Assembly: GCF_002933855.1 (NCBI RefSeq)
Contig: NZ_BFAQ01000016.1
Coordinates: 62,001 to 126,000, forward strand
Source: Vibrio penaeicida
GTDB lineage: Bacteria > Pseudomonadota > Gammaproteobacteria > Enterobacterales > Vibrionaceae
Direction of reading: 5' to 3'
DNA length: 64,000 nucleotides
Shown here piece by piece: positions 35,846 to 44,356 of this stretch. The position numbers were made by a program, and so were the translations under genes. Position 1 is the stretch's first letter; each line of letters starts with the position of its first letter. The notes beneath the pieces were generated by a model, which was given only the letters and a program-made list of their open reading frames with translations, was not told the DNA's origin and searched no databases.

Positions 35846-38800
35846 AGCGTTTCCTCAGTTAATTCAATATTGAAAGTGGCATTGTTGACATCACGTTGCG
35901 TCAGCATTTCGTCCGTTAAAGTGCCACCTACTAAGCCGTGAACGTAAATTTGCTCTTTTTCCAGACCGCATAATTTATTGATTTGCGAAGGAGATAAATC
36001 GCCGATATGACAAGTTCCAATCCCTGCGTTTGCCGCATAGTTGTCGACCAACTGCGCCATTGAACCCGCTTCAATGAGCCCAAACGGTAGGCTTGAACCT
36101 TCATAAAGCGGTACGATATCTGGCAGATTGAGGGCAAAAGCCAAAACAAAATGCGCTTCTCCAATCCATTCCTTATTGCCTGCGCTGAGGTTTTCTATCT
36201 GAGGCAAGGGGGTATTTCCCCGAGGCAGCAATTTATGTGAATGGGGATCGTATAAATACGTGCCTTTCTCTAGCCCCTCGACTTGGTAAGCAAGAAGGTA
36301 TGTTTGAATTGGATACATTCCGCCTGCAGAAGCATAAGGGCGGTATTGGTTGTTGTTACACCAGTAAACTCGAAGCGCATCGAGCATTTGGGAAAGTGCG
36401 AGTTGAGTGACAGGCGTCGAACTAAATGCACGTGCACTGCGTCTTGAAGCGTTGGGTACGTTGCCAGTATCGGGTAGATTGATGGCATGTTTGTCATCGA
36501 GAGCGCGATGACGGGTTTTGAACAAGCGACGCTCAAGAGCATCCAAAATGACTGGGGTTTCCTCCAAGTAATCTTGGACCTGCTCTTCACCCGGCCAAAT
36601 AGATTTCCCTTTTGTATTACCACTGGAAGAAGGCAGCAGCTCAGCAACCAGTTCAATTAGATCCGGTATGGCAACAGTACGAGCTAGTGTGGTTAATTGT
36701 GGGCGCGTGCCTGAAAATTTTTGTATTCGGCTGGCCAATGCAATCAGCTCTAGTGATGTCACACCAAGGGCGACAAGGTTGTCGTCTGGCAGAACCTGCT
36801 CGCGCTTGAGAACTTCCGCCACCATATTGCAGACCTGTTCACTTAGGCCATTGTCTGGTTTGAATGAGCGGTGCGTTGGGGCTTTTTCTGTGAGTGCCAG
36901 TAGCGCTTTGTTGTCAATTTTTCCGTTGGAGGTAAGTGGGAAACTTTCGACTTGGTGCCATATACTCGGCACCATGTAATGGGGCAGGTGCTCTGCTAAC
37001 ATTTCCTTTAATGACTCTAAACAAAGCGTCTTACTTTCTGGTTTCACAAATGCCGCTAAGCTCTTTCGAGTCCCTTCCCCTTTGGGTAACACGCGGCAAT
37101 CTTGAATGCCATCTAATCCGTTGATCGCCTGACTTACTTCACCTATTTCCAGACGGAACCCGTTGATTTTCAACTGTCCATCGGCTCGACCATGAAACTG
37201 AATCACGGCATCTTTATCATAGGCACCAAGATCACCAGTACAGTAAAGAGGAAGCCCACTGCGAGGGTGGTTGAAAAAGGCGGCGGCGGTTTTTTCTGAG
37301 TCTTTGAAATACCCATTCGCTAGCCCTTTTCCTGCAATGTATATCCCGCCTATACATCCTGGCTGCGCGATTTCAAGATCTTGTGTCAGTACGAAAACTT
37401 GCTGCCCACCCAGCCCATTTCCGTATGGGATACTTTGCCATTCACTATCGACTTCATTAACTTCAAAATAGATAGACCAAATGGACGCTTCGGTGGCACC
37501 ACCAAGTGAGTAAAAGCGGGCTTCAGGCCAGAAGTTTTTAGCGCGTTGTGGTGACGTAAGACCTATCCAATCACCACTGAGCATAATGTTTTTCAACTCA
37601 TGCTGTGGCGGCACTTGGTTGGTTTCCAAGTAATCGAGATAAATCTCAAATAAACCGGGTACGGTATTCCAGACTGTGACTTGATGGCGGTGGCATAATT
37701 GCGCCCAATGTGACGGGTCGTGCTTACCTGATATTTCAGGTAATACTATCGCGCCACCACACCCTAACGTACCGAAAATGTCTTGAATGGAGAGATCAAA
37801 ATGAAGTTCTGACAGGGCAAGGACTCGATCAGTCGATGTGATGTTAAAGCGTTGATTGATATCGAGTACGGTGTTCAGTGCCGCATCGTGCTGAATCATG
37901 ACCCCTTTTGGCATACCTGTGGAGCCAGACGTATAGAGTATGTAGGCAAGAGAATCAGGCTTCGCCCCAGAACAGTGATGAAGAATATCGCTACTGGCGA
38001 TTTCATGCTGACTGATATCCCAAGATGGATGTTCTGAAAGTACGGCTGGATCGACGCCGCTATGCAAGATCAGAGTTGGCTCCAAATCCTGCAAAATTTG
38101 TATCTGACGAGAATTGGGCTGATTACCGTCGATGGGTATAAACGTTACCCCAAACGTGCTGCATGCTAAGGTCGCTGCAATTTGATTGATTGATTTATTA
38201 AAAATCAGAGCGACCTTACTGCCTTCATCGACATCGCGAGCCTTCAACCCTTCGATTAATCCAGCTACTTTCTCCGCAAGATCGTGATGGGTAATGCTCT
38301 CATTGCCTTGAATAACGGCGGGGTTGGATGCCGCGGAACTTAGTTTCTCCAGCCATAAGTCACTCAAACGTTGTGCTTGGCTTGCCTTTGGCAAATTGGG
38401 CACCAGATCTGCATCACTTGGGTCATTAAATGAAAATGGTTTTTTGAGAACTTCCGGATCATCGATGATGGCATCAATCTGAGTGCAATAATCTTGCATC
38501 AGTGCATTGACCACTGAAAGAGACATCACATTGACGGAGATATCCCAATGAATTGCCAATTGCCCGTTTTCTTCAATAAGAAGGTTATCCAATATCACCT
38601 GAGGTGTTTGAGCCGTACTTAAAACGGGTCTGCCGGGAAGGTCATCCATTACCGTCATTAGTGAACTGGCGTCTTGTGACAGCGTAGACGTTACTACAAC
38701 TGGCATCAGAGGAATATCAAGGTGCCCTTGTGCTTGCGCCATCATCGACATGACTTCAACGCCACTCACGGCGTTAAACTCTAGATCACGCCATAATGAC

Positions 38801-39837
38801 TTCTGGATGTCGGTTATTCGGCTCTCTCGAGTTTGGTTATCTGCTGTCATATCCATATCAAACATCATGGTAGTGGTGAAATCGCCCACGACTCGAGGTA
38901 CATCATTGTGTATCGCTTCACGATTGAAAAGCGTCATATTTAGCGTGAAATGAGAAGATTCACTCCAACGTGCCAAAGATTGACCAAAGCACTCTAGCAA
39001 CAGGCAGGATATGGTGATCCCACTCTCTTGCGCGATGTTTTTCAGGATGGACCAGCGTTCGTTTGGTATGTATTTAGAGATACGTTCGTATTGCGGTACT
39101 CCCGCTTCCTCTACACTGTTAATCAGAGGTAATACAGGGGCCGGCGGTAGGTCTTTGGCGCGTGAACGCCAGTGATTTTTCGACGCTTCAAGCTTTTCTG
39201 AAGAAGGTGCCGACATCGCCAGGTATTGAGGAAAAGTAAGCTCAGGAGCAGCAATATGTGTATCCGGATCTTCATAGAGCGCGGCGATGTCTTTAAGTAC
39301 TAAAAGTATGCTTTGTTGGTCAGTATTGATGAGATCAAAACGAAAATGAATGTGGGTTTCCCCAGACGGCATGTATGTGAACTCTAAGTCGAATAGCGGC
39401 CATTTATCCAGTTCTGGCAGATCTCGAGACAGCCTCTGGCGCGTAACTGAAAGGTGTTCCTGCGCAACCTCTTCAGAGGCACTTTTCAGATCGTGCTCGG
39501 GTGCGAACAATGCTTCCGTCAGGGGGCGAATCACTTGGCTCTCACTAGAGAGTATTTCAACCCGCATCATGGGATGACGATGAGCAGTGTCTTGCACGGC
39601 TTTTACAAATCGCGGTACATCCAATTCGTCGCAAACTCGCTCATAGTAGAACTGACAAGCCGCACCACCGAGGGTGAGTTGTGAGCTACGGCCCATGAAG
39701 TAAGCGCGTTGAATATCGGTCAACGGAAAGCTTGTTCCTTCAGGTATGTCTGGAAGCTCAACAAGTTCGTTATCTTCATCCAAAGCCATTAATTCGGCCA
39801 TTAGATCTGTATCAAAATCATCGTCTAGTGTGTTCAT
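35842..39837 (-). CDS. NRPS: heterocyclisation - adenylation - PCP - SagB/McbC-type thiazoline oxidase
   Basis: 1331 residues. A short acidic leader precedes a Cy domain (about 35-460) with an intact DxxxxD in FDLINTDQQS, an A domain (about 490-970; YTSGSTGMPKG near 631) and a PCP (ALGVTSLELIAL near 1026). A C-terminal flavin oxidase of the SagB/McbC nitroreductase type (about 1110-1315) contains YRPYASAGGMYPIQTYLLA and GIGTCHIGDLS. The pocket reads D-L-Q-N-M-S-L-I-W-K, close to the cysteine code but with Gln instead of Tyr at the 239 position. The oxidase would turn the thiazoline into an aromatic thiazole, something yersiniabactin and pyochelin pathways do not do. It follows the PKS gene after 15 bases and overlaps the next gene. 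Confidence 0.88.
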   Translation of the reverse strand: MNTLDDDFDTDLMAELMALDEDNELVELPDIPEGTSFPLTDIQRAYFMGRSSQLTLGGAACQFYYERVCDELDVPRFVKAVQDTAHRHPMMRVEILSSESQVIRPLTEALFAPEHDLKSASEEVAQEHLSVTRQRLSRDLPELDKWPLFDLEFTYMPSGETHIHFRFDLINTDQQSILLVLKDIAALYEDPDTHIAAPELTFPQYLAMSAPSSEKLEASKNHWRSRAKDLPPAPVLPLINSVEEAGVPQYERISKYIPNERWSILKNIAQESGITISCLLLECFGQSLARWSESSHFTLNMTLFNREAIHNDVPRVVGDFTTTMMFDMDMTADNQTRESRITDIQKSLWRDLEFNAVSGVEVMSMMAQAQGHLDIPLMPVVVTSTLSQDASSLMTVMDDLPGRPVLSTAQTPQVILDNLLIEENGQLAIHWDISVNVMSLSVVNALMQDYCTQIDAIIDDPEVLKKPFSFNDPSDADLVPNLPKASQAQRLSDLWLEKLSSAASNPAVIQGNESITHHDLAEKVAGLIEGLKARDVDEGSKVALIFNKSINQIAATLACSTFGVTFIPIDGNQPNSRQIQILQDLEPTLILHSGVDPAVLSEHPSWDISQHEIASSDILHHCSGAKPDSLAYILYTSGSTGMPKGVMIQHDAALNTVLDINQRFNITSTDRVLALSELHFDLSIQDIFGTLGCGGAIVLPEISGKHDPSHWAQLCHRHQVTVWNTVPGLFEIYLDYLETNQVPPQHELKNIMLSGDWIGLTSPQRAKNFWPEARFYSLGGATEASIWSIYFEVNEVDSEWQSIPYGNGLGGQQVFVLTQDLEIAQPGCIGGIYIAGKGLANGYFKDSEKTAAAFFNHPRSGLPLYCTGDLGAYDKDAVIQFHGRADGQLKINGFRLEIGEVSQAINGLDGIQDCRVLPKGEGTRKSLAAFVKPESKTLCLESLKEMLAEHLPHYMVPSIWHQVESFPLTSNGKIDNKALLALTEKAPTHRSFKPDNGLSEQVCNMVAEVLKREQVLPDDNLVALGVTSLELIALASRIQKFSGTRPQLTTLARTVAIPDLIELVAELLPSSSGNTKGKSIWPGEEQVQDYLEETPVILDALERRLFKTRHRALDDKHAINLPDTGNVPNASRRSARAFSSTPVTQLALSQMLDALRVYWCNNNQYRPYASAGGMYPIQTYLLAYQVEGLEKGTYLYDPHSHKLLPRGNTPLPQIENLSAGNKEWIGEAHFVLAFALNLPDIVPLYEGSSLPFGLIEAGSMAQLVDNYAANAGIGTCHIGDLSPSQINKLCGLEKEQIYVHGLVGGTLTDEMLTQRDVNNATFNIELTEETL

Positions 39838-39852
39838 TCGTTTTACTCAGGG

Positions 39853-42800
39853 TTACAGGCGTTTTTGCAAAGCGTTTCGCTTTTCGGATGACATCGTTTG
39901 CACTTTTATATAGGTCCGAGCAATGCGTTCCATGTTTGGATAGCTCGTCAGTAAATCTGCGAGTTCTTTTGGCGTTCTTGCGCTCATGAAGTCGGCCTGA
40001 CCAATATCCGCCTTGGTGATCTTTCTCAGGCGAGACAGCAAGCGCACTGCGGTGATGGAATCTCCGCCCAATAAGATAAAATCATCTGCGGGGTCGACCT
40101 CGGTTTGGCCAAGGATCTCGGTAAACAACAGTTGAGAAAACTGCACCAGTACAGGTTGGTCGCTGGCTATTTTGATGCTTTCTTTTGAAGCGCTGGGTTC
40201 GGCATCCGCATTGGTTAAACGCTCAGTTGAACTATCAGACGCTTCTTGCAGCAGCAAATCTAATGAGTTTGGAGTCACAATGGCGTGTGAGATCCCTGAA
40301 GAAAGGACATCCCATAAACTGGACAAGCCTTTTTGAACAGAAATGGCTTTCTTGCGATTTGATGTGAAAAGATCGTCGTTGTCATTCAATCCTCCCACTT
40401 GATCCCAGAAGTCCCATGCAATTACGTGCATCGGTATCTGAGAGCGTTGCTGTGCCAACATTTCGCAGTACAAATTGGAGGCGATGTAATCTGAGCCACC
40501 GTATCCCGAAACTTCGGTGATGATAGAGCCGAAAATCGCCAAGAATTCTGGTTGATGTTTTTCAAATGCAGAGGCGAGTGCATCAGTACCTTGAACTTTC
40601 GCGTGGTGGTTCGGGCCCAAGTCGGTATCTGTTGTATCCGCAACCGTCTGCGACACATACCGACCCGCTAAGTTAAAGATACCGCCTACTTTATTGCCTT
40701 CTTGATCGAGCTGGCTGGCAAGTGCTGTCATGGCATTGACGTCATCGACATTGGCAGCGTGCAAACGTATCGTTGAGCCTGCAGCGATAATGCCTGCGAG
40801 ATCGGCGTCTTGCTCAGGTGAATCGACCAGTTCTGCTGAAATGTTTCTGCTGACCAAAACAAGGTGGACACCAAGCGGAGCGATGGTACGTGCAAGGCTG
40901 CGCCCCAGAGCACCAAGCCCGCCAACGATGATGTAAGTTTTGCCCGCCGTGATTACGTCACCCGCGTCAGCGTTGGGTAGCGATAATGATGTGACTTGTC
41001 TGCGCCATAAAACCCCATCTCGTAAGCCGAGTGAATCGGCTTGTAGTCTCTCGTGGCGAGTGCTGGCAGAGATTGCTCTTATTAGCTCTTGTTCATTTGG
41101 CGCATCATTACAATCCAACCAAATGGCTTTAACCTTCGTGATTTCGAACGGCAAGCTACGAAGAATGCCGAGCGCTATTGATTGCTCTGCACATTGGGCT
41201 TCTTCTGAATGGATACTCGCCAGATTACGGGTAACCAAGGTGATGCTTTGGATGTTGTCGTTTGGCAGTAATTCTTGCGCAAGTTGGCGCAAGGTGTTTT
41301 CAGTATTTGGGTTCCAAGACAGCACCAAATGGCTTTTGCCAAGTGTGTTCAATTGACCCGATAGATTTTTGATATCAAGTGGTTTCTCGTCATCATCTAT
41401 CCAAATAAGTGAGGTATCCCTCGCTTCATCACACTTGAATTCGTGAACTCGATACCACTGGGGAACGTGCGTCCAACAGTTTGATTCGGTGCTTGCTGGT
41501 CCTTTTGAAACCGGTAAACAGTGCTCGACTTTAGAGAATGGGTAGCCAGGAAGAGGCACCTTGTTCCATACCTCAGAGCCAGTATTAAAGAGCGTTTCTA
41601 TTGGAGCGCCGTTTACCCAAAGTTGAGTAATCGCAGTGAGGCAATCATTGGTTTGTGATTGCGCTGTAAGCATTAATGGCAGAGCACCCGGAATATTACC
41701 GGGTCCAACCGCAAGGCGCTGCGCGTTTGGATAATCACGTTCGATAGCCTCAAGGTTATCCGCAAAAAGCACGGTGTGGCGAAGATGTTCTCGCCAGTAT
41801 TGAGGCGTTGAAATCTTGGCTGGGTCGGCAAGATCGCCAGTCAAATTGCTGTATACAGGAATCGTCGGTTCGTTCAATGAGATGTGATTGAACAAGGATT
41901 CAAAGTCGCCAAGAATGGGCTCAAGAAGATGTGAATGAAAACCATGAGACACCGACAGGCGGCGGAAGCGCCATCCTTGCTGATGTGCTGTTTCCTCAAA
42001 ATGTTCAAGAGCGGTTTCTGTTCCTGAGACAACCACCTGATTGGCTCCGTTGACTACTGCTAAGGAGAGATCGGGTGTGAGCTGTGCTTTGACATCTTCC
42101 TTTGAGGCATTGATTGCCAACATGCCAGCATTCGGCAGTGACGCGACTAACCGGCCGCGAGCGGCAACCAAAGTCAGTGCATCTTTCAATGAGAAAATGC
42201 CAGCGACGGTAGCCGCGACGTACTCTCCAATGCTGTGTCCAAGCAATGCAACTGGATTTAGTCCACCCTCAATCAGCCATTGTGCGCTGGCATATTCGAC
42301 AGCAAACAGAGCGACTTGTGTATTTTCGGTTGAGGAAAGCGTATTCAGATCAGAATCAAAAATGAGGGGGCGAATGTCTTCATGCCCTTGGGAAATCAAT
42401 AGTTCAGCCGCTTCATCCAGAGTGGCTTTGAAGGTAGGGGCGTTTTGATACAGGTTTAACCCCATCCCAACAAATTGCGTTCCCTGACCAGGAAAGACAA
42501 ATACGGCTTCGCTGCTTTTTCCGGTTCTGTTTACCGTGATCTGGTTTTTTAGCTTATTTGCTGCTTCTTCTGAATCCGAAGCGATGATTGCACAGCGTTC
42601 TGAGAAAGCGGTACGCCCCCACAATAAGCTCTTCGAAACATCTGATAAATTGTACTCTGTCGATGCCAGCTTTTCTGCCAACTCGTTTCTCATCGTGTCT
42701 AATGCGACGTCTGTTTTGGCTGAAAGAGGGATGATTGTGGCGTCTTGGTTTTGCTGGTTTTCGGCTTTTTGAGCAGGGCTTCGCGCCAAAATTTGATGCA

Positions 42801-44049
42801 CATTGGTGCCACCAAACCCGAAAGAGCTCAGTGCCGCGAAGTCGTGGGTTTCTCCTGATACCGCAGTCGGTGTGAGCGATAAATGTGTACCACTCATGCC
42901 TAATTCTGGGTTTTCCCCATATTCTTTCAACCGGAGTGTTGGCGGGATAACCTGACGTTCTAATACGCCAATCACTTTGGTTAAGCCAGCAAGTCCGGCG
43001 GCGGCATTTAAGTGCCCCACGTTCCCTTTAACAGAGCCAACATAGCAGTGGGTATTACGGTTGCCGTAGACGCGTCGTATTGATTCGGTCTCAATGGGGT
43101 CACCAAGTGGTGTGCCTGTGCCATGAGCTTCAATATAGGTAACGTCGTCAGAACTTATGCCACTTAAATCTAACGCTTCTTGAAGAGCATCGGATTGTCC
43201 TGACACACTTGGCGCTGTAAAAGCAGCGCGGGCTGCACCATCATTGTTAGCGGTGCTGCCAGCAATAGTGGCGTAGATATAGTCATTGTCGGTTAGTGCA
43301 TCTTCCAAACGTTTTAGTACGAATACGGCTGCGCCATTGCCGCCGACAATTCCATTAGCGGATTGGCTGAAGGGCGACATGGTTGCATTAGGCGACATCA
43401 CGCCGCCGGAGTCTGGGAAGTAGCCGTCTTCTAAGCTCACGGATATCGAGGCTGCACCAGCCAAGGCCATATTAACTTCGCCTTGTAAGAGAGCTTGAGT
43501 GACCTGGTGCACGCAAAGCAACCCGCTGGAACAGGCGCTTTGAGTCACAACGGCTGGACCGGTCAAGTTCAGCAAGTGGGCGACTCGAGTGGCGAGATAA
43601 TCTTTGTCGTTGCCAATCATCATGGCGAACATCTCGGCGGCGCTGTCGCTGAAGTCTCGCATGCCGACGTGTCTTAATACGTAATCGTTAAAACCACACG
43701 CAGCGTATACCCCCGTGCGATCATCGGAAGAGCGATCACCATACCCTGCGTTTTCTAAAGCATGCCATGCGCATTCTAGAAAAACCCTATGCTGAGGATC
43801 CATCAGTGCCGCTTCGTTAGGAGAAAATCCAAAGAACTCAGCATCGAAAGCAAAACGTTCAGGCATAGAAAAACACGCTTTTAATACGTCATTCTCAGAG
43901 GTTTTTCTAACCAAGCCGTCGTTTGCCGATTCCAACATATTCCAGAAGACATCTACGTCTTTCGCTCCGGGGAAACGGGCGGATAACCCAATAATCGCTA
44001 TTTGATCTAGGTTATCGGACAGATTGTCGTTGGGGACGGTGTTTGTCAT
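39853..44049 (-). CDS. Type I polyketide synthase module KS-AT-KR-ACP
   Basis: 1398 residues. The KS (about 15-440) has active Cys in TQSACSSGL near 173, plus EAHGTGTPLGDP and GNVGHLNAAAG. The AT (about 500-800) has GHSIGEY near 603 and SHGFHSH, indicating malonyl-CoA. The KR (about 1040-1230) has GGLGALGRSLA for NADPH and a Ser/Tyr/Asn set in FGSI and SDYIASN, so it looks active. The ACP carries GGDSITAVRL near 1331. No DH, ER or methyltransferase is visible. The module alone would leave a beta-hydroxy group, unless the PfaD-MaoC fusion at 52324 supplies dehydration and enoyl reduction. The C-terminal tail (MSSEKRNALQKRL) resembles a PKS-to-NRPS linker. It is the first gene of the leftward biosynthetic operon, with its own upstream region. 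Confidence 0.92.
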   Translation of the reverse strand: MTNTVPNDNLSDNLDQIAIIGLSARFPGAKDVDVFWNMLESANDGLVRKTSENDVLKACFSMPERFAFDAEFFGFSPNEAALMDPQHRVFLECAWHALENAGYGDRSSDDRTGVYAACGFNDYVLRHVGMRDFSDSAAEMFAMMIGNDKDYLATRVAHLLNLTGPAVVTQSACSSGLLCVHQVTQALLQGEVNMALAGAASISVSLEDGYFPDSGGVMSPNATMSPFSQSANGIVGGNGAAVFVLKRLEDALTDNDYIYATIAGSTANNDGAARAAFTAPSVSGQSDALQEALDLSGISSDDVTYIEAHGTGTPLGDPIETESIRRVYGNRNTHCYVGSVKGNVGHLNAAAGLAGLTKVIGVLERQVIPPTLRLKEYGENPELGMSGTHLSLTPTAVSGETHDFAALSSFGFGGTNVHQILARSPAQKAENQQNQDATIIPLSAKTDVALDTMRNELAEKLASTEYNLSDVSKSLLWGRTAFSERCAIIASDSEEAANKLKNQITVNRTGKSSEAVFVFPGQGTQFVGMGLNLYQNAPTFKATLDEAAELLISQGHEDIRPLIFDSDLNTLSSTENTQVALFAVEYASAQWLIEGGLNPVALLGHSIGEYVAATVAGIFSLKDALTLVAARGRLVASLPNAGMLAINASKEDVKAQLTPDLSLAVVNGANQVVVSGTETALEHFEETAHQQGWRFRRLSVSHGFHSHLLEPILGDFESLFNHISLNEPTIPVYSNLTGDLADPAKISTPQYWREHLRHTVLFADNLEAIERDYPNAQRLAVGPGNIPGALPLMLTAQSQTNDCLTAITQLWVNGAPIETLFNTGSEVWNKVPLPGYPFSKVEHCLPVSKGPASTESNCWTHVPQWYRVHEFKCDEARDTSLIWIDDDEKPLDIKNLSGQLNTLGKSHLVLSWNPNTENTLRQLAQELLPNDNIQSITLVTRNLASIHSEEAQCAEQSIALGILRSLPFEITKVKAIWLDCNDAPNEQELIRAISASTRHERLQADSLGLRDGVLWRRQVTSLSLPNADAGDVITAGKTYIIVGGLGALGRSLARTIAPLGVHLVLVSRNISAELVDSPEQDADLAGIIAAGSTIRLHAANVDDVNAMTALASQLDQEGNKVGGIFNLAGRYVSQTVADTTDTDLGPNHHAKVQGTDALASAFEKHQPEFLAIFGSIITEVSGYGGSDYIASNLYCEMLAQQRSQIPMHVIAWDFWDQVGGLNDNDDLFTSNRKKAISVQKGLSSLWDVLSSGISHAIVTPNSLDLLLQEASDSSTERLTNADAEPSASKESIKIASDQPVLVQFSQLLFTEILGQTEVDPADDFILLGGDSITAVRLLSRLRKITKADIGQADFMSARTPKELADLLTSYPNMERIARTYIKVQTMSSEKRNALQKRL

Positions 44050-44217
44050 ATCGGTTCTGCTCCGAGTAAGGATAAGGATTTCTGTTAAGTAACGTTCGAT
44101 TCTAATTCAGCTGTTTTATGTGGTGCTGCTCGTGAAGGGAGACTCTACTGCCTAAGCCGGAGAAATGAGTAAAGTTGGGGAGAGAACAGGAAAATAAGAA
44201 AAAGGCATGGAATAAAC

Positions 44218-44254
44218 AGGCTGGAAATAGATAGGCTGAAAATAGATAGGTTAG
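44218..44254. repeat. Direct 15-bp repeats upstream of the PKS operon
   Basis: AGGCTGGAAATAGAT (44218-44232) is followed directly by AGGCTGAAAATAGAT (44233-44247) and a partial third copy AGGTTAG. They lie about 170-205 bases upstream of the PKS start, between it and the terminator of the transport operon, in a 307-base gap. Tandem repeats of this length suit an AraC-type activator such as the one encoded at 51309, but this is only positional inference. Confidence 0.4.
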
Positions 44255-44283
44255 CGCCAGCCGTGTAGCGTTATCGTCGCTTA

Positions 44284-44324
44284 GAAAAGTTTTCGCCTGA
44301 TTCTGAAAACAGAATCAGGCGAAA
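44284..44324 (-). terminator. Terminator of the receptor/transporter operon
   Basis: TTTCGCCTGATTCTG (44291-44305) and CAGAATCAGGCGAAA (44310-44324) form a perfect 15-bp stem with an AAAA loop. On the minus strand it is followed by ACTTTTC. It lies 33 bases after the stop of the second ABC gene, so the PKS operon below probably has its own promoter. Confidence 0.88.
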
Positions 44325-44356
44325 TATTTACCCTTGAGTTGAATACTTAAGCGCTT

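Noticed and set aside
40940..41356. 138-codon frame on the plus strand inside the PKS gene
   Set aside because: Opposite a confident polyketide synthase domain; no ribosome site and low-complexity Ser/Ala composition.
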